Shown: positions 9,064 through 18,697 of the stretch, in pieces
How positions within the stretch are numbered: position 1 is the stretch's first letter
How the letters are laid out: each line of letters opens with the position of its first letter
NCBI GenBank assembly: GCA_963970005.1
Contig: CAXAMN010029072.1
Span: forward strand, 443,887-507,886
DNA length: 64,000 bases
Origin: Durusdinium trenchii
Lineage: Eukaryota > Sar > Dinophyceae > Suessiales > Symbiodiniaceae
Direction: 5' to 3'
The notes under the pieces: generated by a model
What the model was told of the DNA's origin: nothing
What the model saw: only the letters and a program-made list of their open reading frames with translations
The model's database searches: none
Translations under genes and position numbers: made by a program

Positions 9064-9760
9064 TGTGGATGTTCAAGCACCTCTCCATGCTTTTAGGATG
9101 ACACGCACAAATCACAGATGCGACTCGATGCTTTGGCTCAAGAAACAGGACGCGCTGAGTGTCTTGGCTTTTTACATGTTTGCACATCCTTAGTTTCAAA
9201 TAGTCTTGGAAATCTGACATTTGCTTGACATGTTTTTCCTGAAATTCATAACTGATTTTGACAAATCCCAGTTACTGGAAGGGTGACGTATTAATTTTGT
9301 TAGTTTTGGAGGGATATGCAACAACGAACATATTCTAAGAGCTACTTTGCTCAAAGCAGTAAGTGCCTGCCAAGCTGCACAGTATACAGCAGGAACAATT
9401 ACTCCTGAGTGGACCATATAGGTTACATGTTTCTTCCTTATCTTCCTTGTATACTGCCCCTTGGTTTGAATGCTTTTTATGTGCGCTGTTATACCTTGGG
9501 CAGACTGTGCAATTAACATTGGGGGGTTGGCGGAATAGGCCGCCAAACAGAAGAATGAAGACAAACGACGACAAACGCAGGGAGAGATTTTAAGAAGATA
9601 GCGATATGAATTTAAGGGTGTTTCAAATGCGTATGACTGCATGTCATTCTTGGCTTTTGCAGCTTGTTGGATTTGATCTATTCATGATGCGCAGGCTGTC
9701 CAGATTAATTATGAGAGTTGCTACTGTAGGTACTCCTGAATTAAAGCACCCAGAAACTGA
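9064..9760. other. Non-coding stretch between two copia elements
   Basis: If a 3' LTR of the plus-strand element exists, it starts here. Otherwise I see only short AT-rich unique sequence with frames broken by stops on both strands and no recognisable motif. Its right end is the insertion site of the next element. Confidence 0.5.
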
Positions 9761-9767
9761 TTCACAT
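9761..9767. repeat. Target-site duplication, left copy
   Basis: TTCACAT occurs immediately outside the left terminal repeat and again immediately outside the right one (19113-19119). Copia elements usually duplicate five bases, so two of the seven may be chance. Confidence 0.7.
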
Positions 9768-9864
9768 ATTTGGTAGCACTCGGACCTTTTGCTACTTGAA
9801 GGTGCACCTGCGGTGATGTGAAACCTGATGTAAAATGGGACATGGAAACATGGACAAATGTTCA
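9768..9864 (-). repeat. 3' long terminal repeat (97 bp)
   Basis: In element orientation it begins TGAACATTTGTCC and ends GTGCTACCAAAT. It is identical to 19016-19112. The start TG is conventional; the end is not the usual CA. Confidence 0.9.
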
Positions 9865-9882
9865 TTCCGCTCTTGGTCTTCC
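9865..9882 (-). other. Polypurine tract
   Basis: In element orientation the 18 bases before the 3' LTR are GGAAGACCAAGAGCGGAA, 14 of them purines, directly followed by the LTR start TGAACA. The stop codon of the polyprotein lies only eight bases upstream. Confidence 0.65.
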
Positions 9883-9889
9883 AGTCGCT

Positions 9890-12800
9890 TCACAAGGTGA
9901 CGCTAGCACAATTCTGACAAGCTCGTTTCTCGTATACTGACCTAGCAATCTTGAGCTTTGAGCACTCTTTGCTATTGTGAAAGCAATCACCATGATCCGT
10001 GATGTAGACCGAGCGGTTGCATGGGCAGTATTGCCTGTGTTCTAAAACTCGTGCTTTCAAAATTCTTGTCTCATCATCTTGTGGCCACTGGTTCAACTCT
10101 GCAATTCGATCTGACAGCATGTCGACTCGCTTCTGCCAACGTGTCACTTGAGCTTGCAGGTTCTTGTTCTCTTCTCGCAACTTTTGATTCTCATCTCTCT
10201 GTCTTGCCAAGTGTTCTTCCAATTCTGTAACATTCTGTGGATGCTCCTGGAAGGATGTCTCTGTCTGTGTCTTCTGCTCCGAGGTCTCGAAGTGAGCGGG
10301 TCGTTCACACGACTGCTCTGCTTCCCGCTTGTTAAAAGCGCTCAACATCTTTTCCACCATATGCTTCATAGCGATCCAAAGAACAATTGCAATCACACTT
10401 GTAAAAATGATCAACATCTTGAATGCTCCATAGTCAGATTCTTCCTTTGTATCCCCAACTGTCGTAGCTGTGGCTTGTGTCAACAATGCTGACAAACAAA
10501 GAAATGAGAATCCGGCGTTTGGCTTGATGGTCCACGCTGCATATGCAAAAGCACTCAAGAGCTCGCGGTCTGGTGTCATCAGTTTTCCTTCATCTATGTC
10601 ATCAACTGGTGGTAGACGACGAGCAAGGATTGGGTGTTTCTGCACATTGAAAAATCTGACAACTCCCGAGGACATCAACTCATTGAGACTTGCTGAAATC
10701 ATCGGTTTTGTCAATGCATCACTTGTCATACATTCAGTTGGAATCAAGATCAGCCATCTAAGTCTCCCGCATAGGCGTGCCTCTCGGTGCGCCATGATGT
10801 AGATGCGTTGCGACTTGTCCTGGGGCATCGTTTTGACTCCTGTTGAAAGTTCAAAGAAGTCCCGGCAGTCTGTGTAGGCATCGACTGGTAGGAATGGAAC
10901 ACCTCGTTCTTGCAAGGCTGCAAGTCTTTGCAATGTTGGCTTCCTTTCCTGTACCAGCAACTCTCCAAGGCGTAGTGCAATCAATGATGCTGACTCCATG
11001 CCGTTGATTGCTGCCAATGTCTCCCCATGACTGGTGCTATAGGAAACACGTTTGGCTTTGTTGCCTTGTGCCCACAAAATGTGAGCGCTGCCTCCAAATC
11101 TGCTGCAAGGAAAATCCTCACCTGAAATTGAAAAGCACTTGTCCTCCAAATCAAGGGTGTCGTGTGCCAACAAAATCAAGATTCCTTCATGAGCGTAGAC
11201 TCTTCCTTTCGATGCGGCACTTGCATCGTGAATGCACATGATCCGCCAAGGTCTGTTAGGATCCAGGTGTCGATACACGAGTCCAAGCGATTTGAACCTC
11301 GGATCTTTGGCCCTTTTGACAACATTGTTTGCGGCTTTCAAGTGCTTCACTTTGGCTTGTGTGACAAATGTCTGTAATTGACACACATCTGAAATGAGAT
11401 CAAGTCTGGTGGCGGTCAACCACAAAAGCGCCCCAAGCTGTGATCTGTATTGTGTCACTTCCTCCGGTGTTAAAGTCCGTTCCTCGTCGCTGCTTTTCTG
11501 CACATCAACAATCTTGAGGTTTTCCGTGAACTCTTCTTGATCAATTCTGATCCCACAAGGCACGGAAGTGTAGCAACAACCACAATGTTGAAAAGGCATC
11601 ACTTGTCTCGATACCTTGCCAAACTGTTTCTGGAAATCGCTGTGGAACTTGTCAAGCTGTTGACTGTCTGAAGCAATGGCCAAGTCATCAACATGTGTCG
11701 TCATCAATGCAGTGATCTTTCCTTGCTCGTTCTTCCACATGAACATGTTCTCATCAAAGTAGGAAGGAAGACCACCGTTTGCTTCAATGAACTGATGTAA
11801 ACAAAGCTGCCAGGCCAAGGGTGCATCAACAAGTCCATAAATCGGCTTCTTTGCAAGAAGAACCCAGTCTGACATCTTTTCTTCAGAAACATTGAACTTG
11901 GGATTGACTGCTGCCAAATGTCTCCAAACGTTCGCAGGAGGAATCACAATCACTGTTCGCTGTGGACAATTATGACCTTTCTCATTCAGCAACTTGCGCA
12001 CCTGATGAAATGATAGGCCTTTGAGGAATGCCCCCGACACATCCAATGATTCAACCTGGAGGCCCAATGCTGCTGCCATACTCACAAGGATTCGTTGTGA
12101 CAACCGAGTGGCTGTAGTGCTCCTCGTCGGCAAGGCTGCTTTCTGGGCATCCATGAATCCTCTTGCGCAAAGTCTGGATTTTGCTTTCTTGGATCCGTCA
12201 GGGTTGCGTTTGAACTTTCTGACCCATGTGCAATCAACCACAACCATGTCATCTGACACTTGTGAGATGTGTAACTTTTCAAAAGCATCTTCGTGCACAA
12301 ACTGCGCTATCTCATCTGCATCTGACTTCTCGAATAACGGCCAATGTGCAATCAATTGTGCTTCTGTCAACACACCTGTTTCTGTATCAACTTTCAGAAT
12401 TTCTTGCGTACGCAAATCCACGTGCAGCGTCATGGTGGTTTTGCTTGAAAAGTGAAAGAGATAGCCAGGTTTGATTGACTTCTTTTGCACAGTGTCTGTA
12501 CTGTACTCCAATGTGTAGTTGTAGAATGTGTTCTCTTGCAACAACACTTCAGGAGATTCATATTGCACTTGCAGAGGTCTTCTCAACATCCAATGAACTG
12601 ATTGCATCAGGAGTTGTTGTTCGGTGATGGAGAAATGGATCCTTTGCTTCTTCTTCTCTGGAGCCATGATGATGGTGCGAGAATCGGGAGCATCTCGCTT
12701 GAGGTTGTCTCCAATTTCAACATCTCCATCTTCATTCATCGGATGAGGCATGGATTGATCAGGCATCTGTCTGGTAGTCACTGGAGCTGGTCGTTGCATG

Positions 12801-15800
12801 GGCTCTTCTCCGTACATGGTGTAGAAGTAAAAGTAGATGTGACAAACATTGTCAAGAGCCTGATGCAAGATTCGCTTCAAAGTAAGATGCCTGTCATGCT
12901 GCTGTTCGACCAACGTGTATTGTGAGGAATTCTCTGGCCAGGAAATCAGAATACCTTTTGAGAAGCGTGGAACATATATCGTCTTGACTCCTTTTCCAAA
13001 TCTGATCCCTTGCAAAGAACTCTTTGTGAACTGTTTTGCAACACGAATGGCCTTTTGCAACATGCTTCTCTCTCTGCTTGATGGTTCTGTTGGAACTTGT
13101 CGCCATTTCTGTTGTTTGTCTGCATCAATGTCCAACAAAACACCTATCGTGTGACTCTTGTATGGAACCTGTTCTTCAACGAACTTCTGAAGGCACTCGA
13201 TGTCACTGCTCAGGGACTCCTCATAGTTGTGCTGGTCATAGTAGACGAGAAAGGAGCCTCTGTAAGGACGTATATGTCTGATGGACATCAAGTAAGGTCG
13301 TCCTTGATATTCCACGATGACTGTGCCTTGTCCTTCATTGATCTTCAAGAGCATTGCAGGACCTCGCCAACCGTGACTTCCATCATCTCTGAAAATCTCA
13401 ACTTCAGTGGATCCAGGTTTGAGTTCTCCTAGATCAATGCGAGAGGGACGAGATCGTGCTGCTCGAGTGATTCGATCTTCAAGGATGCTTGCCTGAGCAC
13501 ATTGCAGGGATATCTGACGAAGCCTAGCTGCTCGCTCAAATGTGGAGAGCTCTTGGCTGCGATCACTCACCGACAAGGGGACTTCTTCTGGATCAAGATA
13601 TCCTCGTGGCAAGACTCCGAACACGCACATGCTGGGAGTGTATCCATCACCAACATTCAATGTCATGTTGTGTGACATTGCTGCTTCTGCTGAGAGCTCG
13701 TTGGGCTCGACAACGATGTTGTATCTTGCAGCTTCTGCCAGAATCTTTGCCATGGTTGTCTTGACCAAGTCAATGTGCTTCTCAACAAGGCCAGTGCCGG
13801 TGTGTTTCTGGCCTTCATGTCCACTGGTGGTACCTGCAGGAATTCTTGTGATGCCAATGCGTTCAAAGTCAGCTCCAGCATCGATTGTCATGAGACTTGA
13901 CTCCTGATCCATGGTGATGCTTCTCATGGGACCAAAATACCTTAGCCAGTGATTTTGAAGAACTGACAGGTATTGATGGAGTTCTCGTCCTGGAAGTGGA
14001 GCTGCTACCTTGTATCTTGTGGCTTCATCGATCATCAGCAGGTATTGATTCCCTTTGAAGAGGAATCCATCAATCTGGACATTTTCGTTGAAGCTACCAG
14101 CCAAGCTGCTTTTGACTTGAGGCCTTCGAGTGGCCCGGACAAACTTCCTGCAAATGCTGCATCCAGAAACGACTTCTGAGGCCAATTTGATTACCTCAGT
14201 TGGCTGTCCACAACGTCTGAGCAAATTCTGGAAGTCCATCACTGGGCAATGCCACATCCTCTCATGCAGGCCGAGGAGAAGACGTTTTGCCTTGTTGGCA
14301 TCGGTGGCAGCTAGTTTTGGAAGCTTGTCATAGATCTTCTTGAAGTCATAGAGCGGCTTCAAAGCGGTTGGTTGGTCTCCTGGTTGAACAGGCTCAATTC
14401 GAGCTTCTTCATATGGCTGTGGAAGTAGCTCTTCTTGAATCTCTTCTGGAAGTGGTACGATAGGTTCTGCCTCTGGTGCTGCTGGTGTGCCTGGTGCCAT
14501 TGCCGGAGTCTTAGGTGCTCCAGCTGGTGTGTGTGGTGCTGCAGCTGGTGTGTCTGGTGCTCCGGCTGGTGTGCTTGGCACTGCTGCTTTGGGTCTCGAC
14601 GGCAAGGAGGGATAAACGCCGAAGAAGCAGATCAGCCAGTCTTCATCGAAGTCGACTGGTTCATGACACTGACTGTGACTCAGATCTCGAAGATCCTCGA
14701 TGGGCATCATCCTCCATTGTGCGATCGTGCCTCTGATCATGAGTCTCAGGAAAGCTGAGTCTGGACGAAGCTTTGGTGTCGGAGTTGGCTTAGTCCATGG
14801 TTTGATCAGAGCACAAATGCCTGCAATTTTGAGGTGGTTCTCAAAGATGCTTCTGGTCCATGAAAGCACAACGGGATCGGTGACCCAGTGCATGTAGTCT
14901 GGGTTCTTGCTTTCAGGATCATCGAACTCTTCCATGCTGTATTGGAGGATCTTCATCAAACTATACTTCAGCAATGAAGTCTGCTCTGTCGTCAGGCCGA
15001 TCTCTGGAATGGTCGCCAGAGTGCCCTCATTGACTTTCTTTGACGACAGGGCTTCTTGTCTGAAGTTTTCTCGAAGATCTGTCTTCTTCTGCTCCTCCTT
15101 GCTTTCCTTGGACTTGGGATGTTCCTTGGGATATCGTCCATATCGACAGTCTCCCGGGAGAAATGAATGTTCCATATGTTTTGGTGCCCATCTGCCAAGC
15201 TGACATCTCTCACATCCATAAAGGACTTCTGTGGAAAGTTTGATCATCTTCTTCACATCCTTCAGGATAGCTCGGCATAGCTTGATTGGATAGACAGCAG
15301 CAATGGTGGTGCGATTGCATCCGTTCGTCTGACCTTGAAGCCATCCATGTGGTTGACTATGGCCTCCACATCTTTTGACACTTTGATGAAGTGTTCCATT
15401 GGATTGTAGGCCAGTTGGCTTCAGGATTGGCTGCTGCTGTTCATCTGTGGCATCAAAACGACATTGATCTGTTCGTGAGCAAGTTCCTGGAATCTTTTCA
15501 AGTCTTTTCCAAAGTGCCGATGACCATGGTTGTTCAAGAAGATAATAGCGTTCTTCTTGGACTTGTTTGTGACAAAGCTCTTCCAATAGTTGTAGTCCTG
15601 GTTCTTCTTCCTTCTGCAGTTGCTGTCGAACTTCAGGAGGTTTCTGGTTGGAAGAGACTGACCATGGTCGGCAATTCGGTGAGCCGAACAAGATGTCCGG
15701 TTCTAGCTCATTGGCGACTTGCCGAAGAAGCTGCTGATGTGGTGCATAGCCGATGTCCCATCCATATCTGAAGTCGATGGGAAACATGACACACAGTCCA

Positions 15801-18697
15801 GAAAGAAGCGCAAGAAGTGAGAGTCTTGAGCTCCCTGAGCATAGTTCCCAGAAGTGGAAATGCCTGCCCTTTTGTTTCTTCGCCCATGAGAGACATGTGG
15901 CCGGAGTGACAGGCTTCCTCTTCAACTTGGTGTAGAACTCTTCTGGGACTGCTTTGTAGAACTTCTCGAGATATCTGCGTTTCTCTTCGGTGATGTGCTC
16001 TGGAAACGTGTCTTTCTCATAGGCAGCAAGTTCATCTTCGGCAAAATTGTGGTCCTCACGATCGCCAATGTAGATCTCGCCGACATCACATGTCTGCTCC
16101 TTTTGTTTGATCTCAAAGATCGTGACGCCAGTCCACTTCTGTCGTAGTGGTTGTTGTGCCTCAGGAACTTGCCAAGTGTCAAGGATGGTGTCATCCTCGC
16201 CATTCACGTAGTGGACGTGAGTCTCTCTCTTTTCATAGATGTTGTCCAAGATGTCTGGAAACTTGCCGTGCGCTGGCGAGAACAAAGCTGTCCTGGGTCG
16301 CACGTGGATTCGATGCCATTGGTTTTCAACTTTCTTCCAATGGTCTTTGCCAGTCATCACGGGCAAAGTCGAACTGGTAGTTGAAGACGGCGACGTTGTA
16401 GCCAGGATCACGGGCATAGTTCCAGTTGTAGGGGATGTAGAATCAGGTGTAGCCAGGATCACGGGCATAGTCGAACTGGTAGAAGATGGCGTCGACGATG
16501 TAGCCTGGATCACGGGCATAGTTGCGTTTTCGGCCATTGATGTGGTCAAAGTATTTGAATCATTCTTCTTTTCATTCCGCTCAAGGTCTTCCTGGTCGTT
16601 CACATTCTGGTCAACCTTGAAGCAGTATTTGTTCTGCGCACGGACATCTTGCCATTGTTGGCTGGTGATCTCAAAGGTGCTGTGGAGGAAGGTTCTCGCT
16701 TTCTTCTGCTCGGTGTCTTTGACTGAGGGTGACACATCCATCGGAATGATGTAGTGGCCACTGTCTGTCAAGAGCAGCCTGATCATGGTGGAATTCTCAG
16801 GCTTGCCATCATCGGAGGGACAGACTAGGAGGCCGTCACCATTCTCAAACCAGCTCGAACAAATGACTGCTCTGAGGCTTCGAAGTGATGGATTGCTGAT
16901 CAACGGAGGACAAAGACTTCCATCACCACCTAGGACATCTCCTGTGAACGTCCCAGTCTTCTCAGGTCCCAGAGCAAATCGAAAAGAGACTTCTGCCATG
17001 GTCTCATCACCTTTGCCTGAGATCCCGGTCACGGATGTGGTTCGTTCTCGCCACTGGATCTGGTCTTGTAGTCCTTGAGGTGTCAGGCATTCACAGATCA
17101 GGTCACGAAGGGTTTCTGATCCGATGAGCCCCGCAGCTGCGCCTGGGTCCACAAGCAGGCCTCGGCGCTTGATGCCATGGATGAGGTGATAGGAGTTGAT
17201 GGTGTCAGTCTCACTGCTCTGGTTCACCTGCACGGGAAAATTCAGGTGTTTGGCTGAGCTTGCTGACGTGGCTTCTGCTCCTCCTCCACTGGTTCCATCA
17301 GGAGGCGTGGATAACCTGACAGGTCGAGGAAGTCGTAGTAGATCCGGCTCATCTGAGGTCATTGATGGGCTTGTCACGGCTGTTGGAGGATTCACGGCTT
17401 GACTGGGACTGGACATCAAATTCAACTGAAGTCCTTCTCTGGCATGTCGCAACTGTTGTTCTTGGCGACGTTGGGGTGAAGACTCACCCGATGTCCAGTA
17501 GCCTTTTCTGCCGTAGCCCTTGCCTCGTCCTTTGAAACTTTGTCCATATGGTCGGTGAAACTGTCCCTTGTGCTTGCCTTTGCTCTTGCCTTTGCCCTTT
17601 CCGAAGCGGCTGAAGCTCTTGCCGCCTTTGCCCTTGCTTTTGCCATATCCTTTGCTGGAACCTTTTGACATCGGGCATGTAGAGGCTGAGTGCCATTTTG
17701 AACCACAGATCGAACATCCAAGATTGAATGTTTTGCCGCCCTGGTAGAAGTTCTCATCATCAACATGTGCGGCTTCTTCTGTGGTCTCTGGCTCTTCGTT
17801 CCATGACTCATCATACCATGCTTCTTCATCGTAGTACGACTCAGGGTCATAGAACTCTTCAGCCTCAAAAGCATATTGTGACCATCCGGAATCATAATCT
17901 TTCCAATCTGCTGTGTAGCCATCATCAGCGTCATGGTATTCATCCCAATAGGTGGAAACTCCGGTGTGCCAACTTTGCTCATATTCGTCTTCGATACCAT
18001 AGTAATCGGCTGCCTCATAGTGACTGGATACTCCTTCAGGCTGACGATGAGCTAAGCGGAGTGCTAGGGCTCTGGCTTCATCAAATCGGTTCATGTCGCC
18101 CTGTAGCTGCATCATGATATCATCGACATGTTTCTGAGGGAGTTGAGCAGCCCTGAAAAACAGGAATGTTCGAGCCACTGCATTCAGTTGGAGTCCAGCA
18201 TGTAGGATAGCCTGATCCAGCTTCATTGACCACTCAACTGAAAACTCTTGCAAACTGAGGCGGCCTCGACGGCAATCGAAGAACTCTTCCAACGACTTGG
18301 TGACCTGCAGTTGGTCTGCCTCTCCAAATGCGTCTCTCAGGGCCCTGCACAAGGCCGAGACACCAGAAGGGATGTGCTGTTGTAAGATGATGTTGGGATT
18401 CATTGGATCTCTCACTTCATCTACAGCCAACCTAACCAATGCAGCGTCTCCAACGTCAACATTGCCGTGTGGATCAGGTAGTCGAAGCTGTAATGCAATG
18501 GTCTGTGCACGACCAACCAAGCGTCCAGCAATCAATGGTCCAACTGTCTCGTCAGCACCATCATACAACCTGTACCACATACGAAGACGTTCAAAGTACA
18601 GTTTGAGAGGATAGTCACTGTCTCCCGGGCCCCATCCCGGTGGACAATCCTTCCTGTACTCAGTGAGGGGAATACCAGATGTCTGTGGCAACGACAT
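9890..18697 (-). CDS. Gag-Pol polyprotein, copia type, with methyltransferase-like and C-terminal membrane domains
   Basis: A 2935-residue polyprotein from ATG at 18695-18697; the frame is open further upstream but has no earlier ATG. Gag spans about 1-340, followed by a CCHC knuckle (328-341, CSICGSKWHSASTCP) and a GK-rich basic tail (345-400). The protease motif is LLVDPGAAAGLIG (Asp 517, D-P-G). Three 17-residue repeats lie at 727-780. A methyltransferase-like block lies at about 940-1120 (ELCSGSSRLS, SPNCRPWS, LEQPWS). Integrase has its zinc site at H1478, H1483, C1513, C1516 and its catalytic triad at D1543, D1597, E1639. Reverse transcriptase has SLDVSGAFLKG (D2219) and THVDDLA (D2337, D2338; His replaces the usual Tyr). 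RNase H has D2491, E2559, D2610 and ends at SDALTKPM. After it come a membrane segment (2761-2781), a coiled coil (about 2823-2880) and a Cys/His cluster (2891-2930). No stop or frameshift is present. Confidence 0.93.
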   Translation of the reverse strand: MSLPQTSGIPLTEYRKDCPPGWGPGDSDYPLKLYFERLRMWYRLYDGADETVGPLIAGRLVGRAQTIALQLRLPDPHGNVDVGDAALVRLAVDEVRDPMNPNIILQQHIPSGVSALCRALRDAFGEADQLQVTKSLEEFFDCRRGRLSLQEFSVEWSMKLDQAILHAGLQLNAVARTFLFFRAAQLPQKHVDDIMMQLQGDMNRFDEARALALRLAHRQPEGVSSHYEAADYYGIEDEYEQSWHTGVSTYWDEYHDADDGYTADWKDYDSGWSQYAFEAEEFYDPESYYDEEAWYDESWNEEPETTEEAAHVDDENFYQGGKTFNLGCSICGSKWHSASTCPMSKGSSKGYGKSKGKGGKSFSRFGKGKGKSKGKHKGQFHRPYGQSFKGRGKGYGRKGYWTSGESSPQRRQEQQLRHAREGLQLNLMSSPSQAVNPPTAVTSPSMTSDEPDLLRLPRPVRLSTPPDGTSGGGAEATSASSAKHLNFPVQVNQSSETDTINSYHLIHGIKRRGLLVDPGAAAGLIGSETLRDLICECLTPQGLQDQIQWRERTTSVTGISGKGDETMAEVSFRFALGPEKTGTFTGDVLGGDGSLCPPLISNPSLRSLRAVICSSWFENGDGLLVCPSDDGKPENSTMIRLLLTDSGHYIIPMDVSPSVKDTEQKKARTFLHSTFEITSQQWQDVRAQNKYCFKVDQNVNDQEDLERNEKKNDSNTLTTSMAENATMPVIQATSSTPSSTSSTMPVILATPDSTSPTTGTMPVILATTSPSSTTSSTLPVMTGKDHWKKVENQWHRIHVRPRTALFSPAHGKFPDILDNIYEKRETHVHYVNGEDDTILDTWQVPEAQQPLRQKWTGVTIFEIKQKEQTCDVGEIYIGDREDHNFAEDELAAYEKDTFPEHITEEKRRYLEKFYKAVPEEFYTKLKRKPVTPATCLSWAKKQKGRHFHFWELCSGSSRLSLLALLSGLCVMFPIDFRYGWDIGYAPHQQLLRQVANELEPDILFGSPNCRPWSVSSNQKPPEVRQQLQKEEEPGLQLLEELCHKQVQEERYYLLEQPWSSALWKRLEKIPGTCSRTDQCRFDATDEQQQPILKPTGLQSNGTLHQSVKRCGGHSQPHGWLQGQTNGCNRTTIAAVYPIKLCRAILKDVKKMIKLSTEVLYGCERCQLGRWAPKHMEHSFLPGDCRYGRYPKEHPKSKESKEEQKKTDLRENFRQEALSSKKVNEGTLATIPEIGLTTEQTSLLKYSLMKILQYSMEEFDDPESKNPDYMHWVTDPVVLSWTRSIFENHLKIAGICALIKPWTKPTPTPKLRPDSAFLRLMIRGTIAQWRMMPIEDLRDLSHSQCHEPVDFDEDWLICFFGVYPSLPSRPKAAVPSTPAGAPDTPAAAPHTPAGAPKTPAMAPGTPAAPEAEPIVPLPEEIQEELLPQPYEEARIEPVQPGDQPTALKPLYDFKKIYDKLPKLAATDANKAKRLLLGLHERMWHCPVMDFQNLLRRCGQPTEVIKLASEVVSGCSICRKFVRATRRPQVKSSLAGSFNENVQIDGFLFKGNQYLLMIDEATRYKVAAPLPGRELHQYLSVLQNHWLRYFGPMRSITMDQESSLMTIDAGADFERIGITRIPAGTTSGHEGQKHTGTGLVEKHIDLVKTTMAKILAEAARYNIVVEPNELSAEAAMSHNMTLNVGDGYTPSMCVFGVLPRGYLDPEEVPLSVSDRSQELSTFERAARLRQISLQCAQASILEDRITRAARSRPSRIDLGELKPGSTEVEIFRDDGSHGWRGPAMLLKINEGQGTVIVEYQGRPYLMSIRHIRPYRGSFLVYYDQHNYEESLSSDIECLQKFVEEQVPYKSHTIGVLLDIDADKQQKWRQVPTEPSSRERSMLQKAIRVAKQFTKSSLQGIRFGKGVKTIYVPRFSKGILISWPENSSQYTLVEQQHDRHLTLKRILHQALDNVCHIYFYFYTMYGEEPMQRPAPVTTRQMPDQSMPHPMNEDGDVEIGDNLKRDAPDSRTIIMAPEKKKQRIHFSITEQQLLMQSVHWMLRRPLQVQYESPEVLLQENTFYNYTLEYSTDTVQKKSIKPGYLFHFSSKTTMTLHVDLRTQEILKVDTETGVLTEAQLIAHWPLFEKSDADEIAQFVHEDAFEKLHISQVSDDMVVVDCTWVRKFKRNPDGSKKAKSRLCARGFMDAQKAALPTRSTTATRLSQRILVSMAAALGLQVESLDVSGAFLKGLSFHQVRKLLNEKGHNCPQRTVIVIPPANVWRHLAAVNPKFNVSEEKMSDWVLLAKKPIYGLVDAPLAWQLCLHQFIEANGGLPSYFDENMFMWKNEQGKITALMTTHVDDLAIASDSQQLDKFHSDFQKQFGKVSRQVMPFQHCGCCYTSVPCGIRIDQEEFTENLKIVDVQKSSDEERTLTPEEVTQYRSQLGALLWLTATRLDLISDVCQLQTFVTQAKVKHLKAANNVVKRAKDPRFKSLGLVYRHLDPNRPWRIMCIHDASAASKGRVYAHEGILILLAHDTLDLEDKCFSISGEDFPCSRFGGSAHILWAQGNKAKRVSYSTSHGETLAAINGMESASLIALRLGELLVQERKPTLQRLAALQERGVPFLPVDAYTDCRDFFELSTGVKTMPQDKSQRIYIMAHREARLCGRLRWLILIPTECMTSDALTKPMISASLNELMSSGVVRFFNVQKHPILARRLPPVDDIDEGKLMTPDRELLSAFAYAAWTIKPNAGFSFLCLSALLTQATATTVGDTKEESDYGAFKMLIIFTSVIAIVLWIAMKHMVEKMLSAFNKREAEQSCERPAHFETSEQKTQTETSFQEHPQNVTELEEHLARQRDENQKLREENKNLQAQVTRWQKRVDMLSDRIAELNQWPQDDETRILKARVLEHRQYCPCNRSVYITDHGDCFHNSKECSKLKIARSVYEKRACQNCASVTL
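14474..14575 (-). repeat. 21-bp tandem repeat in the gag-pol linker
   Basis: Five copies of a heptapeptide unit (x)TPA(x)AP code a Pro/Ala-rich spacer just upstream of the integrase region of the intact element (residues about 1375-1408). Confidence 0.8.
15338..15880 (-). other. Methyltransferase-like domain within the polyprotein
   Basis: Residues about 940-1120. It contains HFWELCSGSSRLSLLALLSG (resembling the SAM-binding motif I), PIDFRYGWDIG (an acidic second strand), LEPDILFGSPNCRPWS (resembling motif IV with its P-x-C catalytic loop, Cys 1009) and YYLLEQPWSSALW (resembling the ENV-type motif VI, Glu 1055). The order and spacing match the start of a cytosine-C5 methyltransferase fold, but the exact residues are divergent and the target-recognition part is not evident. 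It may be a relic used for another purpose. Confidence 0.5.
16358..16519 (-). repeat. 51-bp tandem repeat in gag-pol
   Basis: Three copies plus a partial fourth of a 17-residue unit beginning MPVI(L/Q)AT and rich in Ser, Thr and Pro (residues 727-780). It lies between the protease and the methyltransferase-like block. Confidence 0.85.

Noticed and set aside
9132-9142. TTTGGCTCAAG, matching the 3' end of the dinoflagellate spliced leader (also at 52460-52470)
   Set aside because: Only 11 bases match and the upstream half of the leader is absent at both places, so chance is a fair explanation.
10021-18600. Plus-strand ORFs opposite the polyprotein
   Set aside because: They are shadows of a clear 2935-codon coding frame and carry no domain of their own.
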